Source: CAVSIS01 sp963814875
Lineage (GTDB): Bacteria; Acidobacteriota; Thermoanaerobaculia; Thermoanaerobaculales; Sulfomarinibacteraceae
Length of the DNA: 64,000 bases
NCBI GenBank assembly: GCA_963814875.1
Contig: CAWFFJ010000015.1
Location: 248,001 to 312,000, forward strand
Direction: 5' to 3'
Both the position numbers and the translations under genes were made by a program. Below, piece by piece: positions 53,936 to 61,115 of the stretch (position 1 is the stretch's first letter; every line of letters begins with the position of its first letter). Below the pieces are notes generated by a model. The model had not been told where the DNA came from, made no database searches, and saw nothing but the letters and a program-made list of their open reading frames with translations.

Positions 53936-53962
53936 AACCACAGAGACACAGACGGCACAGGG
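53936..53962 (+). repeat. Left-end sequence of the AACCAC dispersed-repeat family
   Basis: AACCACAGAGACACAG begins 17 nt after the pgpA stop. It mirrors (inverted) the sequence at 55145-55163 and resembles the ends at 22937-23062, so the island 53936-55163 is framed by inverted copies. The next about 95 nt hold nothing recognisable. Confidence 0.55.
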
Positions 53963-54058
53963 GAAGTCAGAACGGGCGCTGCCCGCAACCCAAGAGCGCT
54001 CCAGGTGCAGGCATGAGAGGCGGTGCTGTCGGCTGTGATCCACACGCATCGGGCGCCC

Positions 54059-54480
54059 GAATCCGGGGGTCGGGCGGCAGGCGGCCGGCAGCGGGGTCGG
54101 GTTCGGCATTCGGGTCGGCAGCGCACTCACGTCCCGATCCTGGCTCCCCGCGCCCTTCCGCCCGCAGCCTGCCCGGACGCTGGGGCGGGAGCAGCCGGGC
54201 CCACCGGTAGGGGGTGCTCGGTCGAATCCGGGGGACGGGCGGCGGGCAGCCGGAACGGGGTCGGGGTCGGCATTCCGGCCGGCAACGCCACGGCGTCCCG
54301 GTCCCGGCTTCCCGCTGCCTGCCGCCCGCAGCCTGATCCCGGACCCGGACGCTGGGGCGGGAGCAGCTGGGGCGACCTGCCAAGGGTGTTGGGCAGAATC
54401 CGGGAGTCGGGCGGCAGGCAGCCGGCGGCGGGGTCGGCGTCGAGGTCCCGCGGGTGGCCGGGCTGTCTGGACGGAGAGTG
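54059..54480 (+). repeat. Imperfect tandem repeat, about 165-172 bp per unit, 2.4 copies
   Basis: Units start at 54059, 54224 and 54396, each with GAATCCGGG followed by CGGGCGGCAGGC-like sequence. The first two also share CCGCCCGCAGCCTG and GGACGCTGGGGCGGGAGCAGC. The third breaks off near 54480. Very GC-rich. Long frames exist on both strands but read as Pro/Arg/Ala repeats without family similarity, so no gene is called here. Confidence 0.8.
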
Positions 54481-54628
54481 TGCTGGCTCAATTGGAGTGA
54501 GTAGGCGACCGCCAGTCGGCAGTCAAGGGCAGGCTCGCTTTGCTCACGGCCAGAGGCCGCCCCTGACAGCCGACTGCCAGCCGCCTTGGGGGCAGGTATG
54601 AGCCAGCACACTCCCCCGTCCAGCCAGC
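54461..54628. repeat. Long imperfect inverted repeat covering the start of the four-helix-bundle gene
   Basis: Outer arms 54461-54490 and 54599-54628 (core AGTGTGCTGGCTCA / TGAGCCAGCACACT) and inner arms 54510-54531 and 54560-54581 (CCAGTCGGCAGTC-like) are inverted copies with a few mismatches. Together they form a stem-loop of about 168 nt. The right outer arm includes the first 10 codons of the gene at 54598, so an mRNA starting upstream would hide the start codon. Confidence 0.75.
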
Positions 54629-54996
54629 CACGAACCTCCCACCGCAGCCTGCCTCGGGGCCGGGCCAAGCTGCTCGCGCTTTCACTCGCCGTAGAACTCG
54701 CCGCGGCGGTCTCCGAGCTGTCCCTGCCTCGCGGGCTGTCACACTTGAGAGACCACCTGGGCCGGGCGGCCGACAATACCGCGTTGCGGTTGTCGGAGGC
54801 CAGCGGGCGGACGCTGGGCAACCGGTATCAGCATCTCGAGGCGGCCTACGCAGAAAACCAAGAGGTGCAGAGCGATCTCGTCCTGATGCAAGCGCGCGGG
54901 GTCGAGATCCCCGCAGCGGTCCTCCATCACGCAGATCAGCTGGGCGGTCTGATCTACGGGCTGCTGCGCGCAGAGCTGCGGGATGCAGGCATGTGA
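54598..54996 (+). CDS. Four-helix-bundle protein (S23/intervening-sequence-protein-like)
   Basis: 132 residues. After a Ser/Pro-rich lead of about 20 residues come four predicted helices: AKLLALSLAVELAAAVSELS, LSHLRDHLGRAADNTALRLS, YQHLEAAYAENQEVQSDLVL and AAVLHHADQLGGLIYGLLRA. RAADNTALRLSEASGR and the following helix fit the four-helix-bundle family (23S rRNA intervening-sequence proteins, avd-like). The start at 54598 has GGGGGCAGG upstream. It is alone in a repeat-rich island between pgpA and dapF, with no reverse transcriptase or rRNA nearby. Such genes are small, patchy and of unclear function; nucleic-acid binding is plausible. Confidence 0.8.
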   Translation: MSQHTPPSSQPRTSHRSLPRGRAKLLALSLAVELAAAVSELSLPRGLSHLRDHLGRAADNTALRLSEASGRTLGNRYQHLEAAYAENQEVQSDLVLMQARGVEIPAAVLHHADQLGGLIYGLLRAELRDAGM

Positions 54997-55017
54997 GGGC
55001 CAATACCCAAGTGATGG

Positions 55018-55044
55018 CTTGGTGTCTTTGTGTCTTGGTGGTGA
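55018..55044 (-). repeat. AACCAC-family repeat end downstream of the four-helix-bundle gene
   Basis: Reads CACCACCAAGACACAAAGAC then ACCAAG on the minus strand, 22 nt after the gene stop. Same motif spacing as the ends at 22937 and 23032-23060. Confidence 0.55.
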
Positions 55045-55144
55045 GAATCCGCTGCGACCGACGCACACGAATCAGTTGGGCCGGCGCGCTCACGTCAAAG
55101 ATGGCCCTCGCGAAAGTGTTGCGTCTCCCGTCGTGCGTCTCGAG

Positions 55145-55163
55145 CTCCGTGCCTCTGTGGTTA
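55145..55163 (-). repeat. Right-end sequence of the AACCAC dispersed-repeat family at the dapF stop
   Basis: On the minus strand TAACCACAGAGGCACGGAG; the first TAA is the dapF stop codon. It is the inverted counterpart of 53936-53962. The stretch 55045-55144 holds nothing recognisable. Confidence 0.6.
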
Positions 55164-55979
55164 CTCCCCGAGGAGCTCGGGGGTGGGCAGGATCTCGCCC
55201 ACCATGACCGTGGGACCGGTGAGACGAGTGGCGCAGAGCGGCGGCTCGCCCAGTGCCTCGACAACCAGGATGTCGCCGCTCGCGACCCGGCAGGCAACCT
55301 GACGTTCGGCCCGTCCGGTGAGATGAACCAGGGCGGCGGCGACCACTCCGGTCCCGCACGACAGGGTCTCGCCCTCGACGCCGCGTTCCCACGACCGGAT
55401 CGAGAGCCGGTCGGCCGCCTCGACCTCGACGAAGGACACGTTGGCGCCTTCGGGACCGAGCTCGGGATGCCGCCGCAGGGGCGGCGCGAGCGAGGCCAGG
55501 TCGAGCGCCGCGAGACCCGTCGGGACCGTGACCACGAGGTGGGGCACGCCGACGACGGTGAACCAGCCTTTCCAGGTGAGATCCCCGACCAGAAGGCCGC
55601 ATGGGCTCGGCCTCGTGGACGGCGGCGCCAGCTCGACCGTCACCAGCGTGCCGTTGACCCGGGCAGGGACCGCTCCGACATCGGTGACGAGCTCGAGCTT
55701 CGGCGGCAGTCCGAGAAGCTCGACTGCAGCCCGCGCAGCACAGCGCAGCCCGTTGGCGCACAGCGCCGCCCGCCCACCGTCCCCGTTGCGATAGGTCACC
55801 TCGAGGCGGTCCCGCCCGAGCGAGCGAACCGCCAGGGTGCCGTCGGCACCGATCCCCAGCCGACGGTGGCACAGGCGCGCGACCAGTGCCGGGTCGGTGG
55901 CGAGGCGCTCGCACCAGGTCCCGATTCCGAGCAGGAAGTCGTTGCCCGAGCCGTGCAGCTTGAGCAGGCGGTCGGTCAC
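55161..55979 (-). CDS. dapF: DapF, diaminopimelate epimerase
   Basis: Converts LL- to meso-diaminopimelate for lysine and peptidoglycan. 272 residues. LLKLHGSGNDFLL at the N-terminus. The two active-site Cys are in GRAALCANGLRCAAR and EGETLSCGTGVVAAALVHL. The usual CGNG is CANG here (Gly to Ala beside the catalytic Cys). The GTG at 55979 overlaps the FN3-lipoprotein stop (GTGA). The stop codon TAA coincides with the end of a dispersed repeat. meso-DAP supply agrees with mpl. Confidence 0.95.
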   Translation of the reverse strand: MTDRLLKLHGSGNDFLLGIGTWCERLATDPALVARLCHRRLGIGADGTLAVRSLGRDRLEVTYRNGDGGRAALCANGLRCAARAAVELLGLPPKLELVTDVGAVPARVNGTLVTVELAPPSTRPSPCGLLVGDLTWKGWFTVVGVPHLVVTVPTGLAALDLASLAPPLRRHPELGPEGANVSFVEVEAADRLSIRSWERGVEGETLSCGTGVVAAALVHLTGRAERQVACRVASGDILVVEALGEPPLCATRLTGPTVMVGEILPTPELLGE

Positions 55980-57076
55980 GGCCGGGTACCGGTGGCGAGC
56001 GTGGTGCAGGTGGTCGCATCGGAGGCGTTGCCGACGGCGTCGAGGGCGCGTACTGCATAGGTCAGGTGCCCCATGGGCGGTTCGGAGTCGGCGTAGGCGA
56101 GCTCGGTCACCGATCCGGCCACGACCTGCCACGGGCCGTCCTCGAGCCGGCGCTCGACGCGGTAGCCCGCGGCGTCCGGTGACGGCTGCCAGCGCAGGAG
56201 GACGCGCGCGCCCTCGGGCAGGCAGACCAGGTCGGTGGCCGGCTCCGGCGGCCACACGTCGGGATTGGCGACGACCACGACGGCGCTCGGGGGGCCGACG
56301 ACGTTCCCGCCCGGGCCGGCGCGGCGAACCGAGCGCAGCCGGTAGGACCAGCTCTGTCCCTGCGCAGCACGCGCGTCGAGCCACTCGCCGCCCTCGACCG
56401 GGGTCGGCGTCAGCACCGTCCACAGGTTGCCGTCACTGGAACGGTCGACCTCGACCGCGAGCCCCTCGGAGGGAGTCCAGGAGAGCCGGATCCCGTCAGG
56501 TTGGGCCTCCGCCGTAGGGCCCTCGGGCGGTGCCGGGGGCTGTCCGGGAACCAGACGCGCGATGTCCGACATCTCCGAGTGCCGCCGCCGGCAGCATAGG
56601 GTCCGGACGCCGTACCAGACCACCTCGCCGTCCGCTGCCGCGATGTCCTCGAGCGGGTCGGTCAGCTCGAGCACGCCGCCCTGCTCCCGCTCCGCGATCT
56701 GGCCGGCGTCGAGCAGCACCCGCACCGCGCCGCGCGCGGTCAGGAGCTGGACGCGGGACGCGCGGCCGCGAGGTGAAGTGTCCTTCGGCTCTAAAGCGGC
56801 CGGCAGCACCGCCCGCCAGACCTCGATCGACTCGAGGTCGGGAAGCGGACCGCCGGCAGTGGTCAGAGTGGGAACGGTGAAACGCAGCAGGGCATCGGCC
56901 TCGCGCTGGGAGACCGTGAGGTCGTCGATGCGGGCCGCGATGCGCAGCACGGGCGGCAGCGGGTCGGCCTTGCGGCCGCAGCCGCCGAGCAGGGCCGCGA
57001 GGGCCAGCGCGACTGCAATCGCCGGTGCGCCGCGGCGGCCCGGAGGCCGCTCAGAGGATGTACCGGGCCAGATCAC
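55976..57076 (-). CDS. Lipoprotein with fibronectin type III-like domains
   Basis: 366 residues from a GTG at 57076, the only canonical start close to the signal. A lipoprotein signal (IAVALALAALLGGCGRKADP, lipobox LGGC) is followed by two or three beta-sandwich segments. The last two resemble FN3: GIRLSWTPSEGLAVEVDRSS and VLLRWQPSPDAAGYRVERRL, each with closing YRL/YAV strands (LTYAVRALDAVGN). The start overlaps the end of hslU by 26 nt in another frame, and the stop overlaps dapF (GTGA). Envelope location is clear; function unknown. Confidence 0.82.
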   Translation of the reverse strand: MIWPGTSSERPPGRRGAPAIAVALALAALLGGCGRKADPLPPVLRIAARIDDLTVSQREADALLRFTVPTLTTAGGPLPDLESIEVWRAVLPAALEPKDTSPRGRASRVQLLTARGAVRVLLDAGQIAEREQGGVLELTDPLEDIAAADGEVVWYGVRTLCCRRRHSEMSDIARLVPGQPPAPPEGPTAEAQPDGIRLSWTPSEGLAVEVDRSSDGNLWTVLTPTPVEGGEWLDARAAQGQSWSYRLRSVRRAGPGGNVVGPPSAVVVVANPDVWPPEPATDLVCLPEGARVLLRWQPSPDAAGYRVERRLEDGPWQVVAGSVTELAYADSEPPMGHLTYAVRALDAVGNASDATTCTTLATGTRP

Positions 57077-58385
57077 GGTCGGCGATGAGCGGCGCCAGAT
57101 GCTCGCGAACCATGGCGTCGGTAACGACGAAGACCTCACCCGCGCGGTCGGGCGCGCTGAACGAGACCTCCTCGAGCAGACGCTCGAGCACGGTGTGCAA
57201 CCGCCGTGCGCCGATGTTCTCTGCCGCCGAGTTGACCTCGGCGGCGCCGTGGGCGATCGCGTGCACAGCGCCCGGGCCGAACTCGAGACTCATGCCTTCG
57301 GTGGCAAGCAACTCGGTGTACTGGCGGATCAGCGAGTGCTCCGGCTCGGTCAGGATGCGCTCGAAGTCCTCGGCGCTGAGGGCGTCGAGCTCGACCCGGA
57401 TCGGGAACCGGCCCTGGAGCTCGGGGATGAGGTCGGACGGGCGCGAGACGTGGAAGGCGCCGGCAGCAATGAACAGCACGTGGTCGGTACGCACTGCGCC
57501 ATAGCGGGTGGTCACGGTGGTGCCCTCGACGATCGGCAGCAGGTCGCGCTGTACCCCCTCGCGCGAGACGTCGGGACCGCGTCCACCGCCCTCCTCGCGG
57601 CTGGCGATCTTGTCGATCTCATCGAGGAACACGATCCCCGCCTGCTGGACGCGCTCGAGGGCCTCGCTCTCGACCTGCGACCGGTCGATGAGCTTGTCCT
57701 CCTCCTCCCCGATCAGCATGCGGCGCGCGTCGGAGACCTTCATCCGCTTGGTCGTGCGCCGCTTCCCCATGAGCCCGCCGAACATGTCCTTGAGGTTCAG
57801 ACCCATGGTCTCCATGCCCTGGGGCCCGAACATCTCGAGGGTTGGCATGCGCTGCTCGTCGACCTCGATCTCGACCTCGCGCTCCTCGAGCTGTCCGTCG
57901 CGCAGCAGGCGCTTGAGCGAGCGGCGCGTCTCCTCGAGCGTGGACGGGGTCGCGGTCGCCATCGTCGACGGCATCAGCAGGTCGAGGAGGCGCTCCTCGG
58001 CGGCCCGTTCGGCGCGCACCTGGACCTCCTCCGCGCGCTCGCTGCGCACCAGCTGGATCGCGGCGTCGACCAGATCGCGGACGATGGACTCGACGTCGCG
58101 CCCGACGTAGCCGACTTCCGTGAACTTGGACGCCTCGACCTTGAGGAAGGGCGAGCCGGTGAGGCGGGCAAGGCGTCGCGCGATCTCGGTCTTACCGACC
58201 CCGGTCGGCCCGATCATGATGATGTTCTTGGGTGCGACCTCCTCGGCGAGCTCGGGCTCGAGGTGCTGTCGGCGCCAGCGGTTGCGCAACGCGACCGCGA
58301 CCGCACGCTTGGCGGCGGTCTGGCCGACGATGTGGCGGTCGAGCTCGGCGACGATCTCCTTCGGGGTCAGGTTGTCGGACCTCAC
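57051..58385 (-). CDS. hslU: HslU, ATPase of the HslUV (ClpYQ) protease
   Basis: AAA+ unfoldase feeding HslV. 444 residues. N-terminal LTPKEIVAELDRHIVGQTAA; Walker A GPTGVGKTEIARRLA; pore motif KFTEVGYVGRDVESIVRDLV (GYVG); Walker B IVFLDEIDKIA; the I-domain at about 110-240; sensor RFPIRVELDAL; C-terminal LARYIL that docks into HslV. The GTG at 58385 overlaps the hslV stop (GTGA). Confidence 0.98.
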   Translation of the reverse strand: MRSDNLTPKEIVAELDRHIVGQTAAKRAVAVALRNRWRRQHLEPELAEEVAPKNIIMIGPTGVGKTEIARRLARLTGSPFLKVEASKFTEVGYVGRDVESIVRDLVDAAIQLVRSERAEEVQVRAERAAEERLLDLLMPSTMATATPSTLEETRRSLKRLLRDGQLEEREVEIEVDEQRMPTLEMFGPQGMETMGLNLKDMFGGLMGKRRTTKRMKVSDARRMLIGEEEDKLIDRSQVESEALERVQQAGIVFLDEIDKIASREEGGGRGPDVSREGVQRDLLPIVEGTTVTTRYGAVRTDHVLFIAAGAFHVSRPSDLIPELQGRFPIRVELDALSAEDFERILTEPEHSLIRQYTELLATEGMSLEFGPGAVHAIAHGAAEVNSAAENIGARRLHTVLERLLEEVSFSAPDRAGEVFVVTDAMVREHLAPLIADRDLARYIL

Positions 58386-58921
58386 GTGCGCAGCTCCTCG
58401 ACGGTCAGGTGGTCGTTGGTGTAGATGTCGATGCCGGCGGCAATGGTGAGCGCCTCACGCACCACATCGCCGGCGCCGAGCTCGGTGTGGGCGAGCAGAG
58501 CCCGCGCGGCCGCGAGCGCATAGCCGCCTCCCGAGCCGACCGCGACCACGTCGTCGTCGGGCGAGATCACCTCCCCGGTTCCGGACACGAGCAGGGTCGC
58601 CGTGCGGTCGGCGGCGACCAACATCGCCTCCAGGTGGCGCAGCGCGCGGTCGGTCCGCCAATCTCGGGCGAGCTCGACCGCGGCCCGCTCGAGGTTGTGG
58701 CCGTAAGCCTCGAGCTTGGCCTCAAAGCGTGTGAACAGGGCGAGCGCGTCGGCCACCGAGCCGGCGAAGCCGGCCACGACCTTGCCGCCCGCGAGGCGCC
58801 GGACCTTGGCCGCCCGGTTCTTCAGTACCGTGGTGCCAAAGGTGACCTGGCCGTCGGAGCCGACGGCCACCACCCCGGAGCGCCGGACCGCCACGACTGT
58901 CGTGTGATGCCACTCGGTCAT
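58382..58921 (-). CDS. hslV: HslV, peptidase of the HslUV protease
   Basis: Proteasome-like threonine peptidase. 179 residues from the ATG at 58921, which has GAGGAGG upstream; a GTG at 58927 would cover that site. The mature N-terminus is the Thr of TTVVAVRRSGVVAVGSDGQV after a 6-residue lead, and FAGSVADALALFTRFE and VGSGGGYALAAARALL follow the family. Cotranslated with hslU. Confidence 0.97.
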   Translation of the reverse strand: MTEWHHTTVVAVRRSGVVAVGSDGQVTFGTTVLKNRAAKVRRLAGGKVVAGFAGSVADALALFTRFEAKLEAYGHNLERAAVELARDWRTDRALRHLEAMLVAADRTATLLVSGTGEVISPDDDVVAVGSGGGYALAAARALLAHTELGAGDVVREALTIAAGIDIYTNDHLTVEELRT

Positions 58922-58951
58922 CCGCACCTCCTCGGCGATTGTGACCGACCC

Positions 58952-61066
58952 TCAGGAAGCCGGCAAGTGCGGCTTCGCGGCGAGCGTAACCAGGAACACC
59001 CCAAGCTCACGCGCGTCGTGCTGCGGCCGGAACGCCTCGGCGTGCAGCCCGAGCACGAACGTGCCGTCGCCGCCGAGAGCTGCGGCGGGCACCTCGAGGG
59101 CAACCTCGACCACACCGGCGACCTCGACCTCCCGTCGCGCACCGGCCCAGGAGACTGCGAGTCGGGGCGTGCCGGGGCGGGGGGCGGCAACGGTCAGGAC
59201 CAACCGCCCTGGCCGAGCGGGGACGAGCACGCGGGCCTCAGCGCCGGTCCAGCGACCGCGCACGGTTCGCCCCGCCACAGTTACCGTCTCGGGCCTGAAC
59301 ACGCCCTCGAGCAGCACGCCGGCGCGGGCCAGCGGCGCGTCGGCCTCGCCGAACTCGAAGGCGTCTGCCGGCGGGACGGCGAGCATCGGGACCGCGAAGA
59401 CCTCGCTGTGTGCGCTGCGCTGGAAGGCTCCCAGCCCGAGAGCCTCGGCGCGCTGGGCGGGCTCGCTTCCGGGCGCCGCGACCACCCAGCGGACACCCCA
59501 GCGGTGACGCAGCCAGGCGGCGGCGACCGCAGCCGGGGGTGCGGCGTCGACCGGTCCGGCGCCGAGCAGTGGGCCCAGCACCGGGTCTGCCAGGCGCCGG
59601 CGCCACTGCGGCTCCGGGGTCCGTGACAGGTAGCCGAGGGTCTGCGGCCGGCCGTGCTCGAGCTGGCGGACCAGCGCGCCGACGCCGGGATCGAGGTCGA
59701 GCACGGTGCCTGGACCGGGCGCAGCGGCAATCGCCGCCATAGCGGAGTCGTCGGGCCATGGCTGGACCCCGGGCGCGACCGGGGCGTACTCGACGGCGAG
59801 CACCGCCGCTGCGGCGAACACCAGGAGGCGTCCGCGGGTCCCGGCGGCGAGCCCGCGGTCGGTAGCCCAACCGACGGCGAGGGCGAGAGGAAGCGCCGCG
59901 AGCTGGACGAACCGGCTGACGCAGCCGCCCAGCGCGAGCCCGGGCACCAGCCGCTCCAGCCACGCGTAGGGCAGCGACAGGCCGAGGTGGCCGTCGAAGA
60001 CGCGCGGCGCGGGACCGAGCGCGAGCACGAGCGCGACCACACCGGCGGTCAGCACCCAGTCGAGGTCGCGCGGGCGGCGGCGGTCGACCAGCAGCCAGGC
60101 GAGCGCGGCGAGCGGCACCAGGCCGAGGTAAGCCGCGCCCTCGGCGATGTTCTGGGTGTTGCGCTCGGTCAGCGGGCGGGTCCAGCGCGCGATCTGCTGG
60201 ATCCGATTGGGGACCACGAGCGAGGTCACAGCGGTGCAGCACAGGGCGGGGTCGTGACCGCGGGCCGCGGTCGCGGCCTCGGCGGCGAGGGGGCGGGCGA
60301 CCGGGGCCACAACGGCGAGCGCAACCAGACCGCTCGCGCCCAGGCGCGCGGCGACGACGACGCGCCGCCCGGGGCTGCGAATGACCTCGAAGAACGCAAA
60401 GCAGCAGGCTGCGAGGGCACCGAGCACGGCCAGGTACCAGTCGCTGAGGGCGAGCGCAACCAGCGCCGCGGCGGCCAGCGCAGCCCCGCCCCATGCCCGG
60501 GCGCCGTGCTTCCGAGCCGCGACCACAAGCCCCTCGAGGGCGAGCGGGACGAAGCCGAGGGCGAGCAGGTTGAGGTGGCCCCATGTGCGGGCGAAACGGG
60601 CCGGTGCGAAAGCGAGCACGAGTCCGGCGAGCACCGCCGCCGGCGGCGACATGCCGAGCCGCCGAGCGAGCCGGTAGGTCGCCCCGGCAGCGAGCACGAA
60701 GCTCGCCAGGACGAGCAGGTCGTAGGCTGCCGGAAGGCCTACCGCGCGCCCGAGCAGCGCGCCGGGAATGGCGAACGTCGGGGCGAGGGTGTGGGCGCGA
60801 AGACTGGCACCTTCCGGCGCCCACACCCGGTCGGAGAACCACAGCGGCTCCTCGCCTGCGAGGACGCGAGCCACGTGGTCGAAGTTCCACACCGTCTGCC
60901 AGGCGTCGCCGCCGCCGATGACACCGCTGCGCCAGCGGGGGCCGGCGCCGAGCAAGAGCGCTGCGAGGAGCAGCGCGAGAGATGCGGCGACGAGCGTTCC
61001 GCGGCCTCCCGGCCGTCCCGGTGCGGGCGTGCCGACCGACGCGGGGGACGAGCGGTCAGCCGGCAT
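58952..61066 (-). CDS. Multi-spanning membrane protein, GT-C glycosyltransferase-like
   Basis: 704 residues. About ten hydrophobic segments lie between residues 20 and 430 (for example GTLVAASLALLLAALLLGAG, YDLLVLASFVLAAGATYRLA, LDWVLTAGVVALVLALGPAP). The first extracytoplasmic loop has GGGDAWQTVWNFDHVARVL, with the early Asp typical of GT-C enzymes. A C-terminal soluble part of about 270 residues is beta-rich (ETVTVAGRTVRGRWTGAEAR). It may glycosylate lipid or envelope substrates using a polyprenyl-phosphate sugar. Not assignable to a named enzyme. It lies 49 nt downstream of pcrA and 30 nt upstream of hslV. Confidence 0.75.
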   Translation of the reverse strand: MPADRSSPASVGTPAPGRPGGRGTLVAASLALLLAALLLGAGPRWRSGVIGGGDAWQTVWNFDHVARVLAGEEPLWFSDRVWAPEGASLRAHTLAPTFAIPGALLGRAVGLPAAYDLLVLASFVLAAGATYRLARRLGMSPPAAVLAGLVLAFAPARFARTWGHLNLLALGFVPLALEGLVVAARKHGARAWGGAALAAAALVALALSDWYLAVLGALAACCFAFFEVIRSPGRRVVVAARLGASGLVALAVVAPVARPLAAEAATAARGHDPALCCTAVTSLVVPNRIQQIARWTRPLTERNTQNIAEGAAYLGLVPLAALAWLLVDRRRPRDLDWVLTAGVVALVLALGPAPRVFDGHLGLSLPYAWLERLVPGLALGGCVSRFVQLAALPLALAVGWATDRGLAAGTRGRLLVFAAAAVLAVEYAPVAPGVQPWPDDSAMAAIAAAPGPGTVLDLDPGVGALVRQLEHGRPQTLGYLSRTPEPQWRRRLADPVLGPLLGAGPVDAAPPAAVAAAWLRHRWGVRWVVAAPGSEPAQRAEALGLGAFQRSAHSEVFAVPMLAVPPADAFEFGEADAPLARAGVLLEGVFRPETVTVAGRTVRGRWTGAEARVLVPARPGRLVLTVAAPRPGTPRLAVSWAGARREVEVAGVVEVALEVPAAALGGDGTFVLGLHAEAFRPQHDARELGVFLVTLAAKPHLPAS

Positions 61067-61115
61067 GTCCCACCATGTCAGGTTGCGGTGCAGCCGCCGC
61101 GGGATCGCGGCGGCG

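Noticed and set aside
53967..54821. 284-codon minus-strand and 192-codon plus-strand frames across the tandem repeat
   Set aside because: Translate to repeated Pro/Arg/Ala-rich sequence produced by the DNA repeat; no start signal or domain.
54598..54996. Diversity-generating retroelement (avd-like four-helix bundle)
   Set aside because: No reverse transcriptase, template/variable repeat pair or target gene nearby; only the accessory-like fold is shared.
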